DNA of 14,535 nt from an uncultured Eubacteriales bacterium. GTDB taxonomy: Bacteria > Bacillota > Clostridia > UMGS1840. Position numbers and translations under genes: made by a program. Positions 5,704-12,084 of this stretch are shown piece after piece. Numbering within the stretch: the first letter of the stretch is position 1; the number at the start of each line of letters is the position of its first letter. The notes under the pieces are model-generated. The model was not told the DNA's origin and searched no databases. It was given only the letters and a program-made list of their open reading frames with translations. The stretch lies in contig USLP01000005.1 in NCBI GenBank assembly GCA_900555525.1, positions 1-14,535 on the forward strand, given 5' to 3'.

Positions 5704-6066
5704 ATGAATTTCAGAAAGCTTCTCGGTATAGCCTTTATGTGCCATCAGATTCCCGAAAGGTCGTTTATAATAAACGGCAGACAGTTTCCGCTGTGCGCCA
5801 GATGTACGGGTATTCTGGCAGGGTATTTTTTGGGAATATTTACAGCGTGCATCACGCGGTGCGGTAATTATCCCATATTCCTGCTGTTTATTATTCCTAT
5901 GATAGCTGACGGAGGGATTCAGCAGATATTTAAAATCGAAAGTAATAATACCCGTCGTTTTATTACTGGTATATTAGGCGGAATCGGGATAATATATTTT
6001 TTCATAAGCCTACATATTTTTACGGTTTGGTGGGTTAGCTTATTGCTGCAAAATCTGCGGTATTGA
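5704..6066 (+). CDS. DUF2085 membrane protein, module copy 2
   Basis: The 120-residue paralogue of the protein at 3179 starts with ATG 7 nt after the zinc-ribbon stop. It keeps MCHQIPERSF, PLCARCTG, the TRCGNYP block and DGGIQQI.KIESNN. The copies differ mainly in membrane segments, and this one is slightly longer, with three extra residues (LLF region) in the second segment and a different tail. The repeated gene pair in fixed order implies that the two proteins work together, possibly as a membrane complex. That is inference. Confidence 0.87.
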   Translation: MNFRKLLGIAFMCHQIPERSFIINGRQFPLCARCTGILAGYFLGIFTACITRCGNYPIFLLFIIPMIADGGIQQIFKIESNNTRRFITGILGGIGIIYFFISLHIFTVWWVSLLLQNLRY

Positions 6067-6098
6067 TATTCGAGCCCGGTTGAAAAAATAAAACTAAA

Positions 6099-6135
6099 TA
6101 ATACGGCAAGGAGGACAGTCCTCCTTGCCGTATTA
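6099..6135. terminator. 17-bp perfect hairpin between convergent genes
   Basis: TAATACGGCAAGGAGGA (6099-6115), loop CAG and its exact complement (6119-6135). On the minus strand it is followed by a T-rich run (opposite 6083-6098), giving a good terminator for the hydrolase gene, whose TAA stop lies in the arm. On the plus strand the T tract is weak, but the hairpin may still end module 2 transcripts. Confidence 0.88.
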
Positions 6136-6999
6136 CAATATAATTTTGTTTGTGCCGTCTTTTGTTACGTAGTGCGTTTTGATGCCCAGAATATCCATCC
6201 ATTCCCTTGTTAAGGTTGTTCCGTACATTCCGAGGCGACCCGCTTTGCGCAGTTTTTTTCTGTCGGAAAGATAATGGGGAATTTCGGGCTCGTTATAAAG
6301 CCAATCGGCACAGCACCAAAGGCAGGCTTCGGGCTTGACGGCGGCATATATTTCCATGTGGCAGTTCATATGACCGTGATGCGCCATTTGCACTATGTCG
6401 GCTTTTAATAAATGTCTTGATTCCTCATAAAGAACATCTCCGCCCTCAGGACCTATATCCCCTAAAAACAGCACGGTTTTATTCGGCGCCGTTACTTTGA
6501 AAACAAGCGAGCTGTCATTCATAAGATTTGATACAAGTCCCTCGTGATACGAAAACAGAAAGTCGATTTTCACCTCGTCAATCTGTATTGATTCACCTTG
6601 CGCGGCAATATGAGCTTTGGCTTGAAATAAGGGGAGAACTTCGTTGAAATCCGGGAGAATTTCCGTAAGCTCCTCCTTGTAGTAGTCATAATCGGGGACA
6701 TCATGATTATTTATAATTTCATACGGTGGGAAATTGTAATACACTTTTTCGATATCGAAATCCTTTGCGCCGTCTTTTTTAAATTCGGAAATAAATCCCT
6801 CTATATGGTCGTTGTGAGCATGTGTGAGTATCCAAGCGCTTATGTGCCTGCCGCTGACATATTTCTTTAAAAGAGGCATATCCTCCGCTCGTCCGCCGTC
6901 AATAACAATCGCATTGTTTTCTCTTGTAATTATCACAAAAGACATCATAAAATTACTCGTTTCGGTGAGCTGATATAACACAGTTTCATTATTTTTCAT
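6133..6999 (-). CDS. Metallo-beta-lactamase-fold hydrolase, ComEC C-terminal-like
   Basis: The 288-residue protein has no signal peptide or membrane segment and is probably cytoplasmic. The metal-binding signature THAHNDH lies at 59-65 (His60, His62, Asp64, His65), with LFLGD around 177-181 (Asp181) and MAHHGH at 205-210 (His207, His208). This set, with NDSSLVFKV before it, resembles the soluble metallo-beta-lactamase domain of ComEC/Rec2-like proteins, here without the competence membrane part. Substrate is unknown; nucleic acid or phosphoester hydrolysis would be typical of relatives. The start at 6999 has GGAG 10-14 nt upstream; a longer ORF starting at 7056 is rejected because it runs through the -35 and -10 elements. 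Confidence 0.85.
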   Translation of the reverse strand: MKNNETVLYQLTETSNFMMSFVIITRENNAIVIDGGRAEDMPLLKKYVSGRHISAWILTHAHNDHIEGFISEFKKDGAKDFDIEKVYYNFPPYEIINNHDVPDYDYYKEELTEILPDFNEVLPLFQAKAHIAAQGESIQIDEVKIDFLFSYHEGLVSNLMNDSSLVFKVTAPNKTVLFLGDIGPEGGDVLYEESRHLLKADIVQMAHHGHMNCHMEIYAAVKPEACLWCCADWLYNEPEIPHYLSDRKKLRKAGRLGMYGTTLTREWMDILGIKTHYVTKDGTNKIIL

Positions 7000-7027
7000 T
7001 AATATTTCTCCAATTTCGTTTTCTATT

Positions 7028-7056
7028 ATTGTAACATATTGTCCTTTGCTTGTCAA
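7028..7056 (-). promoter_or_regulatory. Promoter of the metallo-hydrolase gene
   Basis: On the minus strand, TTGACA (7056-7051), a 17-nt spacer and TACAAT (7033-7028). It is divergent from the rpsF promoter; the two -35 hexamers are about 55 nt apart. Confidence 0.8.
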
Positions 7057-7111
7057 CTAAAATATTATAATATGAAAACACAAAAAATATAAATAAATTT
7101 TAAAAAAAGTC

Positions 7112-7140
7112 TTGACAAAACAGATGATATATATTATAAT
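7112..7140 (+). promoter_or_regulatory. Consensus sigma-A promoter of rpsF-ssb-rpsR
   Basis: TTGACA (7112-7117), a 17-nt spacer and TATAAT (7135-7140), both perfect, as expected for a strongly expressed ribosomal operon. The start codon is 101 nt further on, leaving a long leader. Confidence 0.9.
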
Positions 7141-7148
7141 AAATTAGA

Positions 7149-7232
7149 TAGTGTGCGAATTTACGCACGTTATTCCTTACTCTATGAAAAGCATAGGGTT
7201 AATGAGCAGGCTGCTCAAATCCATAAGGAGGT
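7149..7232 (+). promoter_or_regulatory. Structured 5' leader of rpsF, candidate autoregulatory element
   Basis: Three possible hairpins: GTGCG/CGCAC near 7153-7168; CTATG/CATAG at 7182-7186 and 7192-7196 with loop AAAAG, extendable outward by a C-G and a U-G pair; and GGGTT-AAT-GAGCA-GGC-TGCTC-A-AATCC at 7196-7222, which ends 4 nt before the AGGAGG site. The second and third share GGG at 7196-7198 and exclude each other. S6:S18 leaders that bind the S6/S18 pair are known upstream of rpsF in many bacteria, but I do not see their CCG bulge signature, so the assignment is open. Confidence 0.4.
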
Positions 7233-7241
7233 GAAATTAAG

Positions 7242-7538
7242 ATGAGCGAAATCAAAAACAACTATGAAGTTATGTTCATCATCAATTCTACTTTAACCGA
7301 GGAAGCGATTGCAGGCGTTGTTGAAAAATTCAAGGCGCTTATATCCGCTAACGGTGAAGTTACAAAAGCTGAAGAATTGGGAAAGAAAAGATTGGCATAT
7401 CCTATCATGAAGATGAACGAAGGCTATTATGTATTGATTGAGTTTACGTCCAACCCCGAATTTCCTAAGGAATTGGATAGAATATTCAACATTACAGACG
7501 AAGTTATCCGTTCACTCATAACCGTAAAAGGTGAATAG
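7242..7538 (+). CDS. rpsF: 30S ribosomal protein S6
   Basis: The 98-residue product begins with NYEVMFIINSTLTEE and contains the family block KAEELGKKRLAYPI and YYVLIEF. S6 binds the central domain of 16S rRNA together with S18. AAGGAGG lies 9-15 nt before the ATG. It is the first gene of rpsF-ssb-rpsR, with ssb 14 nt downstream. The length is normal. Confidence 0.97.
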   Translation: MSEIKNNYEVMFIINSTLTEEAIAGVVEKFKALISANGEVTKAEELGKKRLAYPIMKMNEGYYVLIEFTSNPEFPKELDRIFNITDEVIRSLITVKGE

Positions 7539-7552
7539 GAGGGAGTTTCAGA

Positions 7553-8005
7553 ATGCTTAACAAAGTATTTTTAATGGGTCGCTTAACGAGAGACCCCGAA
7601 CAGAGAATGTCGCAGAGCGGTGTTTCCGTTGTTAATTTTTCTCTTGCCGTTGACAGAGATTTTTCACGTCAGGGCGAGCAGAAGCAGACGGATTTTATAA
7701 ACTGCGTGGCATTCAGAAATACCGCTGATTTTATAAAGCGTTATTTTGTTAAAGGACAGCTTGTTTGTGTTGTCGGTTCAATCCAAACAAGAAGCTGGGA
7801 CGGTCAGGACGGCAAGAAGAATTATGCTACCGAAGTAATCGTCAATGAAGCTCACTTCACGGGTGATAAGAGAGACAGCAATTCCGGAAATAACAACGGA
7901 AATTATAATACGAATTTTGAGCCTGCGGGCGGATTTAAGCCTATGGGTAATCAGACTTCCGAAAACGAATTTATTTCCGTTGACGACGATCAGCTTCCGT
8001 TCTGA
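7553..8005 (+). CDS. ssb: Single-stranded DNA-binding protein
   Basis: A 150-residue SSB with an OB-fold N-terminus (MLNKVFLMGRLTRDPE, then NFSLAVDR, TDFINCVAF and a QTRSWDGQDGKKNY block) up to about residue 108. A flexible Asn/Gly-rich linker (about 113-135) and the acidic tip DDDQLPF that recruits replication and repair partners complete it. It coats ssDNA during replication and recombination. Its position between rpsF and rpsR is the standard bacterial arrangement. GGAGG precedes the start. Confidence 0.97.
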   Translation: MLNKVFLMGRLTRDPEQRMSQSGVSVVNFSLAVDRDFSRQGEQKQTDFINCVAFRNTADFIKRYFVKGQLVCVVGSIQTRSWDGQDGKKNYATEVIVNEAHFTGDKRDSNSGNNNGNYNTNFEPAGGFKPMGNQTSENEFISVDDDQLPF

Positions 8006-8039
8006 TTTTACATTTATTTTATGATAGGAGGATATAAAA

Positions 8040-8288
8040 ATGGCTGAAATAAAAAAAGAAGTCGGCTTCAAAGCAAGAAGACCGAGAAAAAAAGTTTGCC
8101 AATTTTGCGTTGACAAGGCTGTAAGCATTGATTATAAAGACGTAAATAAACTCAGAAGATATACTTCCGAAAGATCCAAGATTCTTCCCAGAAGAGTTAC
8201 GGGCACTTGCGCAAAACATCAGAGACTTCTCACAATTGCTATAAAGAGAGCAAGACACATTGCACTTTTGCCGTATACATCGGATTAA
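8040..8288 (+). CDS. rpsR: 30S ribosomal protein S18
   Basis: The 82-residue protein carries [31 protein letters not shown] and CAKHQR...[13 protein letters not shown], the full S18 pattern. The three Cys (CxxC plus Cys in TCAKHQ) place it in the zinc-binding type of S18. AGGAGG is at 8026-8031. It is the last gene of the operon and is followed by a terminator. Confidence 0.97.
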   Translation: MAEIKKEVGFKARRPRKKVCQFCVDKAVSIDYKDVNKLRRYTSERSKILPRRVTGTCAKHQRLLTIAIKRARHIALLPYTSD

Positions 8289-8314
8289 TTTTAGAGTATA
8301 AAGTTTTTAAATTT

Positions 8315-8354
8315 CGGAAAGCATATAATATAAGTTATACGCTTTCCGTTTTTT
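8315..8354 (+). terminator. Terminator after rpsR, overlapping a possible smpB -10 element
   Basis: CGGAAAGC (8315-8322) pairs with GCTTTCCG (8341-8348) and TTTTTT follows. A second short stem, TATAA/TTATA, lies inside the loop. The loop also holds TATAAT (8324-8329), a perfect -10 whose -35 (AAGTTT region) is poor. Confidence 0.82.
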
Positions 8355-8378
8355 AGACATTTGAAAGGACGGGGACTT

Positions 8379-8840
8379 ATGGAAAACAAAAAAATATTGG
8401 CACAGAATAAAAAAGCCCGTCACGACTATTTTATTTTAGAGGGCTTTGAAGCGGGGATTGAGCTTGTCGGAACGGAGGTTAAATCCGTAAGAATGGGCAA
8501 AATGAATCTTAAGGATTCATATGTTGATATAAGAAACGGCGAAGCGTATCTCATAGGCGCGCATATAAGCCCGTACGAGCATGGGAATATATTTAATAAA
8601 GACCCGATAAGAACACGCAGATTGCTCCTTAAAAGATCTGAAATTATGCGCATCGGCGGCAAGCTTGCCGAAAAGGGACTTACTGTTGTTCCGCTTGAGG
8701 TTTATTTGAAGGGGCAATGGATAAAAATCAATATCGCTCTTGCACAGGGTAAGAAAAATTATGACAAACGTGATGCGAAAGCTGAAGCGGACGCAAAACG
8801 CAGTATGGAACGTGCATTAAAAGAAAGAAATTACAATTAA
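8379..8840 (+). CDS. smpB: SsrA-binding protein SmpB
   Basis: The 153-residue product binds tmRNA and delivers it to stalled ribosomes. Signatures: NKKARHDYFI near the start, EAGIELVGTEVKS, LIGAHISPYEHGN, RTRRLLLK, GLTVVPLE.Y, and a basic tail KKNYDKRDAKAEADAKR that is disordered in the family and acts in the mRNA channel. The ATG at 8379 has AAGGA at 8365-8369; a TTG at 8361 is too close to that site and is rejected. The tmRNA gene begins only 6 nt after the stop, so partner protein and RNA are encoded together. Confidence 0.97.
   Translation: MENKKILAQNKKARHDYFILEGFEAGIELVGTEVKSVRMGKMNLKDSYVDIRNGEAYLIGAHISPYEHGNIFNKDPIRTRRLLLKRSEIMRIGGKLAEKGLTVVPLEVYLKGQWIKINIALAQGKKNYDKRDAKAEADAKRSMERALKERNYN
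8832..8837 (+). promoter_or_regulatory. Possible -10 element of ssrA inside the smpB end
   Basis: TACAAT sits in the last smpB codons, with its last base 10 nt before the mature tmRNA 5' end at 8847, a suitable distance for transcription start. No good -35 is present 16-18 nt upstream, so the tmRNA may instead be cut from a longer smpB transcript by RNase P. Confidence 0.3.
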
Positions 8841-8846
8841 TTTTTT

Positions 8847-9196
8847 GGGGGTGTACCGGTTTCGACGGGGATTTTGAAGCAGAATAAGCGGGCGGTTGCG
8901 GGGAACAACCTTAAAAGCTCCGATTTTTAAATATAAACGCTAACAAAAATTTAGCTTACGCTGCCTAATTATCGGCGGCCATCTTACCCGGAATTACCGT
9001 GTTTTGGGATTAAGGTGTCATTTTAACGGTCAACGCTCACATCTTTTCGCCGCAGATGAGAGTGTATCAGGCGATACCGTTTGTCTTCGGCGTGTTATCC
9101 GCCGCGGCACACGGGAATTTTAATCGATAACTACGCCCGTAGAAGGTTCTGTGAATGAGTTTTCGGACAGGAGTTCAACTCTCCTCACCTCCACCA
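8847..9196 (+). ncRNA. ssrA: Transfer-messenger RNA (tmRNA)
   Basis: About 350 nt. The 5' end GGGGGTG pairs with CACCTCC (9186-9192) as a 7-bp acceptor stem with one G-U, followed by A and an encoded CCA (9194-9196). The conserved ACCGGTTTCGACGGGG follows at the 5' side, and a T-arm with TTCAACT precedes the 3' end, as in one-piece tmRNAs. The tag reading frame starts at GCT 8939 and reads A-N-K-N-L-A-Y-A-A before TAA (8966-8968). The short non-polar C-terminus is the signal for ClpXP-type proteolysis. It rescues stalled ribosomes together with SmpB encoded just upstream. Confidence 0.97.
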
Positions 9197-9201
9197 AATT
9201 G

Positions 9202-9247
9202 AAAAACCGCTTGAACACTGGAAAACCCAGTAATTAAGCGGTTTTTT
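9202..9247 (+). terminator. Terminator of ssrA
   Basis: AAAAACCGCTT (9202-9212) pairs with AAGCGGTTTTT (9236-9246), and a second stem, ACTGG/CCAGT, forms within the loop. A T tract is included in the right arm. Confidence 0.9.
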
Positions 9248-9335
9248 GTTACTTTTTGAGTGTTCCCAAATGTTCCCCAATATCCCCGAAAAGTTAGTCA
9301 AAAGTTAGTTGGACAGAAAAACGACTGTTTTTTTC

Positions 9336-9364
9336 TTGCTTTTTTCATTGTTTTATGGTATAAT
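9336..9364 (+). promoter_or_regulatory. Promoter of the tfoX-domain gene
   Basis: A perfect TATAAT (9359-9364) lies 27 nt before the start codon. The best -35 at 17-nt spacing is TTGCTT (9336-9341), which matches poorly. The region between the ssrA terminator and this promoter holds only an 11-nt direct repeat unit (9289-9309). Confidence 0.55.
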
Positions 9365-9391
9365 TAGGAAAAGAGTTTGGGAGGGGAAAAT

Positions 9392-9709
9392 ATGGCTTCA
9401 AGCAAAGATTATCTCAATTATATTTTGGACGAAATTTCCGAGCTTTCGGATATTACATACCGTCAAATGATGGGAGAGTATATCATTTATTATAAAGGAA
9501 AAATTGCGGCGTATGTTTGTGATGACAGACTGCTTGTTAAAGACGTACCGTCTGCACTGAAATATCTGAAAACAATTGTATACGAAAAACCGTACGAGGG
9601 CGCAAAAGATATGCTTTTGGTTGAGGATATTGACGATAGAGAATATTTGACGGGGCTTTTTGAAGCGATTTATGAGGAGCTTCCCGCGCCAAAGAAAAGA
9701 AAGAAATAG
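9392..9709 (+). CDS. TfoX N-terminal domain protein
   Basis: The 105-residue protein matches the TfoX_N pattern: ITYRQMMGEYIIYYKGKIAAYVCDDRLLVK, abridged here as RQMMGEY...DDRLLVK (residues about 24-51), then VYEKPYEGAKDMLLVED. In competence-positive gammaproteobacteria the full TfoX/Sxy protein activates DNA uptake genes, but stand-alone N domains like this are common in Clostridia and have no known role. GGGAGGGG at 9379-9386 decides the ATG over an overlapping TTG at 9377. The next gene begins 10 nt after the stop, and its ribosome binding site overlaps this stop, so the two are probably co-transcribed. Confidence in the domain is high, in function low. Confidence 0.88.
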   Translation: MASSKDYLNYILDEISELSDITYRQMMGEYIIYYKGKIAAYVCDDRLLVKDVPSALKYLKTIVYEKPYEGAKDMLLVEDIDDREYLTGLFEAIYEELPAPKKRKK

Positions 9710-9719
9710 GAGAGGAATT

Positions 9720-11147
9720 ATGAAAAAGAAAATTGTCAGTTTATTTACGATTTTTCTATCTGTTTTTTTGTTACGGCTTATTACGGCAGAAGCGTTTACA
9801 AATGCGCCGACCGTATTTGTAAACGGAAAAAGGCTTTGCGCAGATTCGCAGATTTCCAATGACAGAACTATGGTACCTATGAGAGCTATTTTTGAGGCGC
9901 TCGGTTATGGTGTTGAATATGACAAAGATACACACACGGCAATCGCGGGCGAAAAGCCGGCTGTACTTCAGCCTAAAAGGGAGGACGGTGTAATCAGAAT
10001 TGCCGTAAACGGCGCTTATGTCAATATGGATACCGACCCGTATGTCGATAACGGCACAACATACGTTCCCGCAAGATTTATCGCAGATTCCGCAGGGGAG
10101 GCTGTAGAATGGGACGCAGCCGCAAATGCCGTGTATATCGGAAAGGTTGCGCATGATACATACAAGGCTTTTAAAGTTGACGGAAATTATGGCTATGGTT
10201 CGTCATTACACAGTTTGGATAATTCAAATTTGCTTTTTATAAAAGGCAGAAATGATATTCTATATTGTACAACGCAGGATAATTCAACAGCGGTTATATA
10301 TAAATCGTATACGGAGAAATTTAAAGAAAATACGTTTGCCGATATGAAAATTACAACCGTAGGCGGTGAAGTATATTACGGATTTGAGGTGTGGTACAGC
10401 TTTTATGACCACAATACGGGCAGCATTGCATTGTTCGGCGCAACCTATTATAACAATGGCAACAGTTACACGGAAATACTTTATACAGGCGGAAAGTTTT
10501 ATACATATGACGACTTGGGATTTCCTGACGGTCATTCGAAATATTCTATTTTTATGACGCTTTCGGACGGGGCATATATGCTTGTGGAAAGATGGGACTA
10601 TACATACTTTTTATCGCTGTATCCCGATGTGGTTTATAAGGATACATTTGAACATTTTAATGCTGTTTGGAATGAAAATGTAGACTTAATGCAAAACAAG
10701 CTTTACGAATATGACGGTTATTTATATTATTTAATCTCCGACACCACGCTTAATAACGTAGATAAAACGGCTTATACGCTTTATCGATATGATATATACG
10801 AGGGTATCGAGGAGCAGGTCATGAAATTTGAACCGATTAAACACAGACCGATGTTTGCAAACGGTCAAATTTTTGAGGAAACGCCGACAGGCTTTAATGT
10901 GTACTCGCTGACGGGGCATTTTCTGCGAACGATTACAATCGAAAACCGTGAGGAAATACATCCGATTTCATGGGACGGAAACGGATTTGATATTGACAAT
11001 ACCAAAGGTATACAGGAATGTCCGAACGGAAAAATATATTTCTTTGACGGCAACCAATTAATTATGGGAATCAGAAAGAGCGATAATCCGCCGACATATA
11101 CGGATAATCCCGATACAGGCGATATACTGCATATAACGCTTGATTAG
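9720..11147 (+). CDS. Secreted protein with copper-amine-oxidase N-terminal (stalk) domain
   Basis: The 475-residue protein has a signal peptide ending near AEA (23-25). Residues about 30-140 form the Cu_amine_oxidN1 domain: PTVFVNGKRL, RTMVPMRAIFEALG, VEYD, then a second half with VNGAYVNM, GTTYVPARFIADSAG and VEWDAAANAVYI. Despite the name this domain is not an oxidase; it is a common extracellular module in Clostridia. The remaining 330 residues are rich in Tyr, Asp and Asn, with recurrent YxYD-like strands, and look like a beta-propeller or similar sheet structure. I cannot name that domain. AGGAGAGG just upstream fixes the start; an in-frame ATG at 9660 inside tfoX is rejected. Probably cell-surface or wall-associated; function unknown. 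Confidence 0.85.
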   Translation: MKKKIVSLFTIFLSVFLLRLITAEAFTNAPTVFVNGKRLCADSQISNDRTMVPMRAIFEALGYGVEYDKDTHTAIAGEKPAVLQPKREDGVIRIAVNGAYVNMDTDPYVDNGTTYVPARFIADSAGEAVEWDAAANAVYIGKVAHDTYKAFKVDGNYGYGSSLHSLDNSNLLFIKGRNDILYCTTQDNSTAVIYKSYTEKFKENTFADMKITTVGGEVYYGFEVWYSFYDHNTGSIALFGATYYNNGNSYTEILYTGGKFYTYDDLGFPDGHSKYSIFMTLSDGAYMLVERWDYTYFLSLYPDVVYKDTFEHFNAVWNENVDLMQNKLYEYDGYLYYLISDTTLNNVDKTAYTLYRYDIYEGIEEQVMKFEPIKHRPMFANGQIFEETPTGFNVYSLTGHFLRTITIENREEIHPISWDGNGFDIDNTKGIQECPNGKIYFFDGNQLIMGIRKSDNPPTYTDNPDTGDILHITLD

Positions 11148-11155
11148 ATGAAAAC

Positions 11156-11186
11156 AGATGCAATCCTCAAAATTGCATCTTTTTAT
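11156..11186 (+). terminator. Terminator after the stalk-domain gene
   Basis: AGATGCAAT (11156-11164), loop CCTCAAA and ATTGCATCT (11172-11180), followed by TTTTATTTG. Confidence 0.88.
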
Positions 11187-11194
11187 TTGTAAAT

Positions 11195-12022
11195 TTAAAA
11201 CCATTTTTTATGTAAGAAAAACCAATATGTAAGACAGCAGACAACAATGCTCAAAATAATGACGTATGGATAGCCGAAGGTCCACTTGTATTCGGGCATA
11301 ATGATATTCATGCCGTACCAGCCTGCGATGAGAGATAACGGCGAAAATACGGCGGTCAAGACAGTGAAAATCTTCATAATTTGGTTTTGCTCTATGTCAA
11401 TCTGCGCCTGATAAGCCTCGCGAACCTGTGTAACATATTCCCTCAAATGCGCAACAGTGCTTTCGAGCCTGTCAATTTTGTGGCTCAAAGCGATAAAACG
11501 GCTGTTTAGAGCCTTAGGAATAATTCCTGCCTCATCAAGCGCAAGAATGTCCGCAATAGCGCTGATTTGCTCATAATATCTTTTCAATTTCAAAAGCGCC
11601 CTGCGATGAATTATAATTTGTAGGTCCGTACCTTTTTTCATTTTTTCGGAGGTAATAAGCTCCTCCTCCAAGGCGCTCAAATCGTCTTCAATTTTATCCA
11701 AAATATCAATATCATCTTTTGTAAGCATTTCAAAAACTATTGCAAGCATTTTAAAGGATTCGGGAGAGGGGAGACCTTTTTCGGTATTCGGAAGTCTCAT
11801 AGTATCGCTCCACATAATAAAATCATTTTCATCACAATAGATTACAGTTCTGTCATCTTTTTTTGAAGCGTCCTTAATGTCATATTTATCAAAAATCAAA
11901 AGATACGCTTTTTCGCCGACAGCCTCACATAAATGACTGTATGAAAATTGCCGTTCATAGGCGGTTTTTCCGATATAGTCCTTCAGTTTTTCAATTTTTT
12001 TATATTTAAAAACTTCATTCAT
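11195..12022 (-). CDS. corA: CorA-family divalent metal ion transporter
   Basis: The 275-residue protein has a long helical cytosolic part (about 90-215, charged and Glu/Lys/Arg-rich, the stalk helix) and two C-terminal membrane segments (about 217-235 and 252-270). The diagnostic YGMN lies at 236-239, at the end of the first segment, and the loop MPEYKW follows as in the family. Short basic C-terminus (HKKWF). CorA homopentamers pass Mg2+, Co2+ or Ni2+; substrate cannot be told from the sequence. The length is somewhat shorter than classical CorA (about 315), from a reduced N-terminal domain, as in many Clostridia. GGAGAAG precedes the start. The SLH gene lies 62 nt upstream, and the hairpin between them may only partly stop transcription, so read-through is possible. 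The symbol is by family. Confidence 0.9.
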   Translation of the reverse strand: MNEVFKYKKIEKLKDYIGKTAYERQFSYSHLCEAVGEKAYLLIFDKYDIKDASKKDDRTVIYCDENDFIMWSDTMRLPNTEKGLPSPESFKMLAIVFEMLTKDDIDILDKIEDDLSALEEELITSEKMKKGTDLQIIIHRRALLKLKRYYEQISAIADILALDEAGIIPKALNSRFIALSHKIDRLESTVAHLREYVTQVREAYQAQIDIEQNQIMKIFTVLTAVFSPLSLIAGWYGMNIIMPEYKWTFGYPYVIILSIVVCCLTYWFFLHKKWF

Positions 12023-12041
12023 TTTTCTTCTCCGTGAATAA

Positions 12042-12070
12042 TTAAAGGAGCTGATATACAGCTCCTTTAA
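12042..12070 (-). terminator. Hairpin between the SLH gene and corA
   Basis: TTAAAGGAGCTG (12042-12053), loop ATATA and CAGCTCCTTTAA (12059-12070), a perfect 12-bp stem. On the minus strand only TTATT-like bases follow, a weak T tract, so it may terminate partially or stabilise the upstream mRNA. The corA start is 20 nt beyond. Confidence 0.7.
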
Positions 12071-12084
12071 AAATCAAGCGTTTA

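Noticed and set aside
9197..9391. Possible integrated element downstream of tmRNA
   Set aside because: No integrase gene, no duplicate of the tmRNA 3' end and only 195 nt before the next gene; just a terminator, a short repeat and a promoter are visible.
9398..9859. Minus-strand ORF of 153 codons
   Set aside because: Antisense to tfoX-N and the start of the stalk gene, spanning both genes; no start signals.
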